A stretch of 64,000 bases of DNA, taken from JANLTX01 sp049840835. GTDB lineage: Bacteria; Armatimonadota; Armatimonadia; Armatimonadales; Armatimonadaceae. Under the pieces are notes generated by a model that had not been told where the DNA came from, did not search any database, and saw nothing but the letters and a program-made list of their open reading frames with translations. Of the stretch, positions 33,149 through 41,277 are shown in pieces (the first letter of the stretch is position 1; every line of letters starts with the position of its first letter). The stretch spans positions 310,001 to 374,000 of the forward strand of contig JASGJG010000001.1 of NCBI GenBank assembly GCA_049840835.1, given 5' to 3'. The position numbers were made by a program, and so were the translations under genes.

Positions 33149-34475
33149 GAAGTTAGCCCAGAAAGCCGGGCTTCGATCTCCCATTGAACTGACCGGGTTT
33201 CCGGGCACAAAAGACGTTCGCCAGCACCCGCAGGCTCGCTATCAGGGGCCTCTCTACCGCTGGTGCTGGAAGATTTGGCATCATCGGCTCACCCGCTCCG
33301 GTCGCTGGATGATGGGCTTTTCCATCGTCGCGCTGCTATTCTTCGGCCTTTATTTTTCGCTGTATATCCAGACGTTTATCGTCACGATCTACGCCGCCCT
33401 ACTCTGGCTTCCCTGTGTGCCTGCGCTCTTTCGTGCCCCGCGCGCTCAATTGAAAGTGAGCCATGTGGACCGAACGGTAGCGGGCAGCACGATTCCGGTC
33501 ACTCTTACTCTCACCGGTACAGGCCGCACCGAGCGCGACCTGCATATCGCTGCCTGGGGCTTGCCCGTAGCCATAGATGCTCTGGACGAAGAGGGCGCCC
33601 CTGCCGGGACTTTAGAAGCCAATAGGCATGTCTCTGTAACCACAAAGCTACTCTGTAAGAAGCGTGGCGTGTACACCCTCCCCGGCTGGCGGCTCATGAG
33701 CGATGCCCCGTTTGGACTGGTGAACGCCTACCGTGTCCTTCGCGAGACCAGCAAGCTAATCATCCACCCTGCCTATCAGCCCCTTGCCACCCTGAATCTT
33801 CCGACCGGGCGGCGCTGGCAACCGGGAGGGATTCTCACGGCCACTCAGAGTGGGGATTCGTTTGAGTACGCGGGCAATCGCCCCTGGCGTGAGGGGGACA
33901 GCCTGAGAGATATCGACTGGCGCTCTACCGCTCGGCACTCCGGCGCCGAGAATGGCGGTTTGATTGTCCGAGAGTGGCGCGAGGAGTTCTTTCTCCGCGT
34001 GGGCGTTATCTTAGACACCCATGTGCCAAAACCCAATGACAAGGCACGCCTGGAAACCCTGGAGCGAGCGGTTGCCGTGTGCGCCGCGCTCTCGGATGCC
34101 CTGGCCGCACGAGACTATGTCGTTGATATCTTCGCTGCTGGTCCTAAGCTGGTGCACCTGACCGCCGGACGCGGCCTTGCTTATCGGGAGCAGATTCTAG
34201 ACGAGCTGGCGCTGGTGGAACCGGTAGCCACGGAGCCGCTGAGCCAGATAGCCCCCCGCCTGACGGAAGACCTGGGAAAGCTCACCACAGTTATCTGTGT
34301 CTTCATCGATTGGGACACCCCACGTCAGCAGTTTGTAGATGAGCTTCGAGCACAGGGAGTAGGGGTCCGTATTGCTCTCCTCACCGAAAGCGACGATGCC
34401 ACAGTAACTGCCTCCGACCCGGAACTACGTGTCATCACCCCATCTGCCGTAGGCTCTGGTAACGTCGCGCTATAG
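33135..34475 (+). CDS. DUF58-domain protein
   Basis: 446 residues. Two membrane helices (about 58-98) are followed by a beta-sandwich domain and the DUF58 core: SGDSFEYAGNRPWREGDSLRDIDWRSTARH is the family signature, with the VWA-like domain LRVGVILDTHVP following. DUF58 proteins usually accompany MoxR ATPases and transglutaminase-like proteins; neither is here. The GTG start overlaps the sugar-transferase end by 14 nt, so they are translationally coupled. Confidence 0.88.
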   Translation: MARTEKLAQKAGLRSPIELTGFPGTKDVRQHPQARYQGPLYRWCWKIWHHRLTRSGRWMMGFSIVALLFFGLYFSLYIQTFIVTIYAALLWLPCVPALFRAPRAQLKVSHVDRTVAGSTIPVTLTLTGTGRTERDLHIAAWGLPVAIDALDEEGAPAGTLEANRHVSVTTKLLCKKRGVYTLPGWRLMSDAPFGLVNAYRVLRETSKLIIHPAYQPLATLNLPTGRRWQPGGILTATQSGDSFEYAGNRPWREGDSLRDIDWRSTARHSGAENGGLIVREWREEFFLRVGVILDTHVPKPNDKARLETLERAVAVCAALSDALAARDYVVDIFAAGPKLVHLTAGRGLAYREQILDELALVEPVATEPLSQIAPRLTEDLGKLTTVICVFIDWDTPRQQFVDELRAQGVGVRIALLTESDDATVTASDPELRVITPSAVGSGNVAL

Positions 34476-34479
34476 GGAG

Positions 34480-34629
34480 GTCCCTCACCCGGCGCTTCGC
34501 GCCACCCTCTCCCATGTTCCAGCTCGCTACGCGAGTGGGAGAGGGTAAAAGGCAGTAAGGTTCTTGCTCCCCTTCTCCCACCCACGAAGTGGGCTTGATT
34601 ATGGGAGAAGGGGCAGGGGGATGAGGGAC
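34480..34629. repeat. palindromic intergenic element with two inner hairpins (family C)
   Basis: Outer ends GTCCCTCACCC (34480-34490) and its near inverse at 34619-34629. Inside are two hairpins: ACCCTCTCCC/GGGAGAGGGT and CCCCTTCTCCC/GGGAGAAGGGG, each with a small palindrome in its loop (CTCGC...GCGAG and CCCACGAAGTGGG). Confidence 0.75.
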
Positions 34630-34635
34630 AAAGCC

Positions 34636-34664
34636 TTGCCACTCTATTCAGGGCGTGATAGAAT
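34636..34664 (+). promoter_or_regulatory. sigma70-type promoter of tRNA-Val
   Basis: TTGCCA (34636-34641), a 17-nt spacer, TAGAAT (34659-34664), 12 nt before the tRNA 5' end. Confidence 0.7.
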
Positions 34665-34676
34665 CACGCTTGCCTC

Positions 34677-34748
34677 GGACGGTTGGCGCAGTGGTAGCGC
34701 GTCTCCTTGACACGGAGAAGGTCACAGGTTCAAATCCTGTACCGTCCA
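34677..34748 (+). tRNA. tRNA-Val (anticodon GAC)
   Basis: A 72-nt cloverleaf. The 7-bp acceptor pairs GGACGGT (34677-34683) with ACCGTCC (34741-34747), with discriminator A at 34748. The D arm has GCGCAGTGGTAGCGC. The anticodon stem-loop is CTCC-TTGACAC-GGAG with anticodon GAC. The T arm contains GGTTCAAATCC. CCA is not encoded. An upstream promoter and downstream terminator support a single-gene transcript. Confidence 0.96.
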
Positions 34749-34768
34749 CTTTTCCCAGAATACAGAGC

Positions 34769-34810
34769 AAACCTTCACTTCAACTAGTTGAAGTGAAGGT
34801 TTGTTTTTTT
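34769..34810 (+). terminator. strong intrinsic terminator after tRNA-Val
   Basis: A perfect 34-nt palindrome (34769-34802, centre ACTAGT) followed by TTTTTTT. It could also terminate the gene arriving from the right. Confidence 0.9.
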
Positions 34811-35720
34811 AGCCCGGATCGGTAACCGGCATCAGAGTCTGCCAGGAAAAGCCCCCCCGCCAGCCACCATCCATGTGCGTGCGTGGCACCTTACCTGTAA
34901 ATGCCAGAGTAGGCCGCAGGCGCTCCAGAGTCGCAACCAGCGTAGCCGCATCTGTGCTGAGTGGCCAGCGCTGCGTTACCAGCCCGGTAAGGCCATAGGT
35001 ATGCGGCATTACCAGAACAATCCCCTCCGTTTCCGGCAGTTTGACAGCGCGTAGCTCTGCCGGGGTAGCGGCAGGGCTATAGGCATACTTGCCGCGCAGC
35101 CGGGAATTCCAGGCCAGGCGTGCCAGCAGCTTGTTCAGCTCTACCCGTTTGGCAGCATCGGCACTGGTGGCCACTATCAGCGGCATCGAGTCGCAGGCGG
35201 CTACATCCAATGCCAGCCGCAGGTTCTCCATAGCGGGGAGCGCCTCCTGTTCCCCAGTTGGGGGATAGCGTGCCGCTATTTCTTTCAGGCCACGCGCCAT
35301 ATCCTCTGGGCTAGAGAAGGTCCACTCCGGCGAACGCCCCGGTCGGGCGAGATAGCGGTCCGCTTTGGGAGAGAGCATTGCAAAGACTGTGTTTTCCAGC
35401 GTGCCTGCGCGCCCTCGAAAGACTTTCTCTAAGTACTGCGTCTCTTCTTTATTTTCATAGGTCGCCAGCCGGATACAGATAATGCTCCGCGAGGCATCTA
35501 TGACTGGTTTGTGGGACAGGAGACTCCTATCCATCTCTTGCTTGCCTGGTCACCAGATACCGGGAATGCCATGGCACTGTGGCGCCGCTGAGAGCAGCAA
35601 CACCGGGCGATTCGTTCGCTTCGCCTCCGCCAGTCCGGCCTTTAGGGAGCCGAACCAGACAATGCCTCCTTCGGTCGGGGTAGGAACCGTGCGCTCGTTG
35701 CTGGGTCGTCCTTGAAACAT
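34809..35720 (-). CDS. thioredoxin-like protein, candidate selenoprotein with in-frame TGA at codon 57
   Basis: 303 residues if the TGA at 35550-35552 is read through. The frame is the same on both sides. The ATG at 35720 has an AAGGAGG Shine-Dalgarno 7 nt upstream. Residues 20-60 look like the start of a thioredoxin fold: GSLKAGLAEAKRTNRPVLLL, then SAAPQC (Cys49), GIPGIW, and U57 followed by PGKQEMD. The C-terminal part continues with RGRAGTLENTVFAMLSPK and RAGRSPEW-like segments. A hairpin at 35514-35532 lies 17 nt after the TGA, as a bacterial SECIS would. Alternatives are a nonsense mutation, a sequencing error at a Cys/Trp codon, or two separate genes. The selenocysteine machinery is not in this window. 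Confidence 0.68.
35514..35532 (-). promoter_or_regulatory. candidate bacterial SECIS hairpin
   Basis: On the minus strand GGATAGGA pairs with TCCTGTCC (8 bp including one G-U) around a GTC loop; if the top pair opens, the loop is AGTCT. It starts 17 nt after the TGA and its apex is about 25 nt away, with a G at loop position 1 or 2, as in the standard bacterial SECIS model. Confidence 0.55.
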
Positions 35721-35844
35721 CTCTCTGCCTCCTTACTAGTAACTAGTGGCTCTACTATGCGCTTCAACCGTGAAGCAATAGTGAAGCGACTAAAAATTCT
35801 TGTTTGGAAGTGTTAGAGTAGTGCGTCTATAGGGCAGGACGGCA

Positions 35845-36417
35845 ATGTTTACCGTAGCAACACGAGAGATGACAGGGGATACAGACGAGCTGGTAGCCCT
35901 GGTGGAGTTAGCGCGAAGCGGCAATCAAGACGCTTGCGCAACTCTGCTGGGCCGCTACCGACGCGTGGCGCTCGCCTACGCCATCACTCGTTTGCGAGAT
36001 TCAGATGCCGCCGAAGATGCTGCCCAGGAAGCCTTTATTAAAGCGCTGAGCGGACTGGGTGGGCTACGCAGGGCCGAGCGGTTCGGGCCCTGGCTCATGC
36101 AGCTAGTGCGACACCAGTGTGAAGATGCGGCCCGCCGCCGGAAAGTGCGGCAGGCAGAACCTTTAGATGAGCGCTGGGAGACCAACCTGCCCACCCCGGA
36201 AGGGTTGGCGCTGGATGCAGACCGCCGCCTGCGCCTCAGAAGCGCTATAGGCTCTCTGCCGGAAGGCATACGAGTACCGGTGCTGCTTTTCTATGCATCC
36301 GGATTGAGCTACAAAGAAATCGCGCTCGCCTTAGATTTGAAAGAAACGACCGTGCAGGGTCGGCTGGCACAGGGGCTTCGCCTGCTGCGCCGCCGCCTGC
36401 GCCCGGAGGATTTTTAG
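35845..36417 (+). CDS. ECF-family RNA polymerase sigma factor
   Basis: 190 residues. Region 2: NQDACATLLGRYRRVALAYAI, DAAEDAAQEAFIKAL, RFGPWLMQLVRHQCEDAARRRK. Region 4: LPEGIRVPVLLFYASGLSYKEIALALDL, TTVQGRLAQGLRLLRRRL. Immediately followed (ATG right after its TAG) by a zinc-finger membrane protein that is the likely anti-sigma factor. AGGAC is the only Shine-Dalgarno-like motif; an internal ATG at 35869 is possible. Confidence 0.9.
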   Translation: MFTVATREMTGDTDELVALVELARSGNQDACATLLGRYRRVALAYAITRLRDSDAAEDAAQEAFIKALSGLGGLRRAERFGPWLMQLVRHQCEDAARRRKVRQAEPLDERWETNLPTPEGLALDADRRLRLRSAIGSLPEGIRVPVLLFYASGLSYKEIALALDLKETTVQGRLAQGLRLLRRRLRPEDF

Positions 36418-38920
36418 ATGCGTCTGACCTGCTGGCTCTATGAGCGTCGTCTGAGCGCCCTCGCTCTCTCCGGAGAGCATCCTGCGCCAGACTCGCCGCT
36501 GGCTCACCATATTGCGCAGTGTCCCCATTGCCAGCGCGCCGCTCGGGAGCTGGCCAGCCTCACAGGGCACTTGGAAGGGCTGGCGGCACCCGCTGTCCAT
36601 ATCGATTTTGAGCACAGTGTGTTTTCCCGAGTCTCTACGACTCCTGCTCAGAACTCACTCGCCTGGCGCCCAGCCGCTGTAGCCGCGCTTGCTGTAGCGC
36701 TGCCTCTGGGCTTTTGGGCATATTCCCGACAAACGCAGAAGGCGCCTGCACAGGTCGCCACTACTGGAAACTCCGCCAGTACACCAGCATCTGAAGCCAC
36801 TTATGCGCCCAGGATAAAACCTGCCTCGCGATCTATCCCGCAGGTCGCCTCGGTAAGTGCTACCCCTGCGCCCCAGCAAGCGGCTACTGTAATGGCGCCC
36901 TCGCGAGTTGTAGATACGACGGCAACTCCCCGGATTGCCCGCAAGCCTGGTAAGAAGTTCTTGCCTACAGCGAAAACATCGAGACCTACACAGGATGACC
37001 GAGCGTTTTTGAATGGCGACGGGTTCGAGGGCTACGCGCACCGTATGAGTGCGCTGCTCAAGCAGGATGCAAAACCGTTTCTGGCGTCGGTGGGTGGTGC
37101 AACGAAGGGAGATGACTTTGTTTCCATTCCCGCTCCGCAGGTAGCTACGAACTCTCCGGCAGCTATGGCCGAGGCACTGGCTCGCTATGAGCAAGAGAAG
37201 TCAGTCGTCGATGCCCGGTTGCAGCACAAACTTACTCTGGGCAGAAAACGCATCTCGTTTGCCGACCTGTGCGAGCAGATTTCCAAAGAGACCGGCATTG
37301 AAATCACCGCGACCCGCTCTGTTGGCGATGAAAAGATAACCATCTTCTGTAAAGACCGCCCCCTGCGTGACATCATGCGCCAGGTAACCCGGCTGTTCGG
37401 CTTCACCTGGGAGCGTAGCGGCGACGAAGATAAGTGGCGCTACAAGCTCACCGAGCCGCTCAAGGTCCGTATCCTGGAAGAAGAGCTACGCAACAAAGAC
37501 CGCAATGAAGCCCTGCTTGCTCTGGACCGCGAGATGGAAGCCTATAAGGACCTGCTGGGGCTTTCCCCTGAGGATGCCCGCGCTCAGGCGGAAGGTGCGA
37601 TTGATCCGAAAAAGAAAGAGCGCCTGAAGCTGCTGGGTGGGCTAGGCTGGGGACCGGCACAGCTCTATAACAGCCTTTCCTCCGAGGAGCGGGATGCTCT
37701 TCTTGCCGGTAAGCGCCTCTCGTTTCAAGGAGATGGGGGTGGTCCCGGGGGGGCACTGGGTCTGCCTGCCGGTATGCGCGATTCCGTGCTGAAGTCGTTG
37801 CGTGGACACGCATTTATCAATGGAGACAGCACCTCCCTCACCAACGACCGAGAGAGCGAGTTTGCCAAGAACGCCAAGGGAGTACCCCGGATGAAGTGCC
37901 GGGCATGCTTCCTACTGCCGGGCTGGCGCTGGAGCGCTCCGAGCTAGGCCAGTTCGAGCTGGTAGGCCAGACCGGGTTTGGCAATGGAAGCAGCTCCAGT
38001 TCCAGCGGTTCTGTACTGGCAACCGGTATCAGCCCTTCTGCTGCCAGCCCCGAGAACGCGAAGGCGAACGCAACCCTGGGAGCGGACCCACGCTTCAAGA
38101 CCAGCTCTGTGCTGCCTGCCTGGCAGGAGAAACGCAAACTCACCACGGCTGACCTGCTGGAAGCGATTCATAAAGCCACGGGCAAAGACGTTATCGGGGA
38201 TTACTTCACCCGGCTTTATGAGCCGCAAAAGCTCTGGGGCAAGACACCTGCACCTCTCTTCGATGTGTTGAACAAAGCCTGCGATGCTACCCGCTTGCGC
38301 TGGGAGGAGAAAGAGGGCTTCCTGAGTTTCCGCAGTACCGACTTCTTCAACATGCGGCTCAAAGAAGTGCCCAACCGCCTCATGGATCGCTGGGCAAGCA
38401 TTCGCCAGGAGAAGAAAGAGCTTTCCCCGAAGAGCTTCGGGAGATATCCCGCCTGACCGATTTCCAGTTAGACAGCAGCGGCATGGCCGAAGGAGCGCAG
38501 GCACTCTGGGGGCTGGATGAGTGGACCTACCTGCGAGGCGAGAACCTGCGCCCAATCTGGCGGTTCCTGGACAGCCTGCCTGCACCACAGCGCAATATGA
38601 TGCTCAGCGAGAGCGGTCTGCATTTCGGTGGGTTGGGGTTGGACGCGCAACGCGGCTTTATCGGAGTGCTCTACTTCCCCGGCGAGGCCATTCGAACAAG
38701 CATGGAAAACGGGACTGCTACAGATGAAACGCTACAGCGGCTTGGAAAAGCGACCCTGATGCTCACCAATGATCCCAAGCGCCTGCCCAAAGGTGTCGGG
38801 TTAGGACAGGGGGATGCCAAAGAGTGGTATCTGGTTGCGAATGCACCGGCGGAAAACAACAGCACATTGCACAAGGTGGTAGGGCGACAGAGCATGGCCT
38901 CCAACACCAGCAAAGATTGA
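36418..38920 (+). CDS. anti-sigma-type zinc-finger membrane protein with STN-like domain (two frameshifts)
   Basis: One gene in three frames, about 830 residues in total. The N-terminal zinc finger H31-x3-C35-x2-C38 and a membrane helix (about 81-99) are anti-sigma-like. A Pro/Ala/Thr-rich linker leads to a segment resembling a secretin/TonB short N-terminal (STN) domain (ISFADLCEQISKETGIEI, ITIFCKDRPLRDIMRQV). A second similar segment follows near 38140 (LTTADLLEAIHKATGKDVI). The frame changes near 37893 (GTACCCCGG, one C missing relative to the expected frame) and near 38430 (TCCCCGAAG). Similar sequence logic continues across both, so errors in short C runs are likely. Sits directly after the ECF sigma gene. 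Confidence 0.7.
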
Positions 38921-38950
38921 CAGAAAGGTAAACCCTCTGGGTTACACTAG

Positions 38951-38980
38951 GGGCGCGGCCAAAAGCCGCGTCCTTTTTTT
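38951..38980 (+). terminator. intrinsic terminator of the sigma/anti-sigma operon
   Basis: GGGCGCGGC (38951-38959), CAAAA loop, GCCGCGTCC (38965-38973), TTTTTTT. Confidence 0.88.
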
Positions 38981-39019
38981 CGGCAGGCATAACGCCACAC
39001 CTCGGCGCAATAGATCCCG

Positions 39020-40166
39020 ATGGATACGAAAGTCGGGACTATCTACCTCAACCGTGCACCGGGGCATTCCTGGGACCAGAATCGCCCGGCAGGGCTAAGT
39101 GAAGCCCTATTCACCGAGCCACTTACCTGGGCAGGTGGCTCTGCGAGAGTCGGTGTCTCGTTCATTCTCTCCGGGCTCAATGGCTCGCCGGAAACGCTCA
39201 CCGAGACACTGCGGCGATTGCTCGCGCTGGCTGAGAAGACCAATACACCGACCCTGATTGCGCTGGATACCCAAAACTGGTGGGATGCTCGCCCCGATCT
39301 CTGGAACTGGTTCGATAAGCACGCTCCCAGTTTTTCCTACAGCAACGCCGAAAACGTGGAATGGACTGGCCCGGAGCCACGAGATGCTGTGGCACTCTGC
39401 TGGCGCAACTGGGGCCGCCAGATTCGCGTGCTACCTGCCCCGAATTGTAGCTGCTCCCAGATTCCGTAAGGCTAGCCAGGAAGTCCTGCGCCCACTTATG
39501 AAGATTCTCTTCGCTGCCGTGAAGCGACGCCCGGATCTCTTTCCCGGTGTCAAAGTCGGTTGGGAGACATCAGTAGGAATCAACGCGTTCCATTACCCTG
39601 ATGGCAACCGTCTGCGCCTGCGCCCGGAGTCGGAAGACCCTACTCAGGGCCTGGATATGACCAGAGACCTTCATGGTGGCCTGGTACCGCTCGGCTGGGC
39701 CGCCCGCGCCACCATGGGGCGCCCCGGCTCCGGCGCACCCACCCGCGCTGACCATGAAGCCATCGCTGCGGACTACTTGCGCTTCTTAGTAACCCTGGCC
39801 CGTGAAGCCGGTTTTTCCCAGCGCCAGATATTCACCCACTCCGGCGGGCAGTTCGCGCCGTGGGAAAAGCATGTCAGTCACCAGGTAGCCTGCGTGCCCG
39901 GCGCAACCCCCGGCTGGAGCCTCTACAACACCGCCCCAGCCGATGCAGGCGACATGCCGAAAGCTGTGGGCACTGGGGAGTGGTGCGCCGCCGAGTGGCT
40001 CACCTTTGCGCAGACTGCTGAAGGCTGGCAGGAGGCGCTGACAAAAACGCTCTCCTTCCGCGCCTGCCGCTTTGTAAACATTTATAACTACGAAGGGATA
40101 GTGACAAACGCTGCCGCTCAGGCTGGCGTAAAAGCAACTCTCTCAGCGCCAGATTTGCACAAGTAG
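39020..40166 (+). CDS. putative TIM-barrel glycosidase-like protein (frameshifted)
   Basis: About 380 residues in two frames. The first frame (39020 to about 39440) has TIYLNRAPGHSWDQNRP, SFILSGLNG, and LIALDTQNWWDARPDLWNWFDK. The second (about 39445-40166) has PLMKILFAAVKRRPDLFPGVKVGWETSVGIN, DYLRFLVTLAREAG, and FVNIYNYEGI. Alternating strands and helices with tryptophan-rich strand ends suggest a (beta/alpha)8 barrel. The change of frame occurs at a CCCC run (39441-39446). The family is not identified. It overlaps the convergent zincin gene by 24 nt. Confidence 0.6.
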
Positions 40167-40772
40167 CGCGTACAGCTCCGGGTCGTGCTTCTGTAGCTCG
40201 GCTCGGGTAAATGGGTAGAAGTCGTTCGCTCCGAAGAAGCCCTCTGTACCTTCCGCAAAATACTCCTGCACGTTGGTCATGGCGTAGGCACGCTCTCGGC
40301 GCTCGTTGCCTTTGCCATCGCGCCGGAGAACATTGTCGTACACACCACTTTTCCGGGCGTGCTCATAGGCTGCCAGCAGGCGCGGGTCATCATTGGTCAG
40401 CACCTGGTCATGGTAGGCGTGCGCCAGCTCATGCAGCACAAAGAGCGGCATGCGCCGGGTCTCAAGCTCAAAGATACGCACATTGGTTATCTCCACCGCT
40501 TTCGCCATGGCCGGGTCGCGTCCGTTGTCTTTCAGCCACTGCGCACCAGGGTGATACTCCGCTCGCTCCTGGATGTTTGGGTAGCGCGGCGATATCCAGA
40601 TAGGCACTTTTTGAAGCTCTTTTAAAGGGCGCACTGGCACTTTTTTACGAATGGTCTTAAGCTGCGCTGTCAATAAGTCCATAGCCTGCTTGAATGCTGC
40701 CTGTTCCTCTGGGGAGAACCCTGAGTGGATATTCACTACCCAACCCTCGATGCGCCGTGTCTCTAACTGCAT
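40143..40772 (-). CDS. HExxH zinc metallopeptidase-like protein
   Basis: 209 residues. The zinc motif is HELAHAYHD (HExxH with a third His/Asp nearby); a downstream VQEYFAEGTEGFFG provides the conserved Glu of gluzincin/anthrax-toxin-lethal-factor-like enzymes. There is no signal peptide. A TAGAAT box (40780-40785) ends 7 nt before the ATG. Substrate unknown. Confidence 0.8.
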   Translation of the reverse strand: MQLETRRIEGWVVNIHSGFSPEEQAAFKQAMDLLTAQLKTIRKKVPVRPLKELQKVPIWISPRYPNIQERAEYHPGAQWLKDNGRDPAMAKAVEITNVRIFELETRRMPLFVLHELAHAYHDQVLTNDDPRLLAAYEHARKSGVYDNVLRRDGKGNERRERAYAMTNVQEYFAEGTEGFFGANDFYPFTRAELQKHDPELYALLVQIWR

Positions 40773-40803
40773 AGCTCCTATTCTAACCTGTTGTGCGCTT
40801 CCG

Positions 40804-40985
40804 CCCTGCCCCCAAGTAATAGGGGGGGCCTACGAAGTATGCCCTTCGGGTAGCTTTAGCCACCAGAGGCGGCATCGGTGCCGCTAATCTGCTAACCCTC
40901 TCCCCCCACGAAGTCGGGGAGGGGGTGGCGAGGCACGAGCCGGGGGAGGGTTTGCCGGGAACCCCCTATTACTGGGGGCAGGGGC
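40804..40985. repeat. palindromic element with ~21-bp terminal inverted repeats (family D)
   Basis: The ends pair CTGCCCCCAAGTAATAGGG with its inverse CCCTATTACTGGGGGCAG. The left interior (about 40836-40875) repeats the ~40-nt core of the element at 28514-28734 (TATGCCCT, CGGG, TTTAGCC, CCAGAGGCGGCAT). The right interior contains the hairpin ACCCTCTCCCC/GGGGAGGGGGT. Confidence 0.8.
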
Positions 40986-41029
40986 ATGGAACTAATTCAC
41001 TGAGCTCTTGGTAGTGCGGTCAGGAATCT

Positions 41030-41224
41030 ATGAGGCTTACTCTTATCATCGTAGCCCTGGCCCTGATTGCGCTTGCCGTGCTGATTTTCCGTGTGCAGGC
41101 AAACGCGAAAAGCTGCTCTCACCATAGCCATAGCGCAGGCAAGGTTGCGATGGCGCTGGGCTGGGGATGTTTGGCAGGCGCTCTAGCGCTACTGGGTTAT
41201 GCTTTCTTTGGCGAGCCGGAATAG
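41030..41224 (+). CDS. small two-helix membrane protein, 64 aa
   Basis: Two hydrophobic segments (LTLIIVALALIALAVLIF and ALGWGCLAGALALLGYAFF) flank a His/Ser/Lys-rich loop (SCSHHSHSAGK) that could bind a metal. AGGAA precedes the ATG. Unknown function; it lies 53 nt ahead of the S10 peptidase on the same strand. Confidence 0.55.
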   Translation: MRLTLIIVALALIALAVLIFRVQANAKSCSHHSHSAGKVAMALGWGCLAGALALLGYAFFGEPE

Positions 41225-41277
41225 CTCTGCCACTGCTTGACCATGTGGTGGCAATTATAGTAGTATAGACCCCAACC

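Noticed and set aside
35535..35720. Separate small gene ending at the TGA
   Set aside because: 56 codons with a strong Shine-Dalgarno but ending within a thioredoxin-fold motif; the same frame continues for 246 codons, so one gene is more likely.
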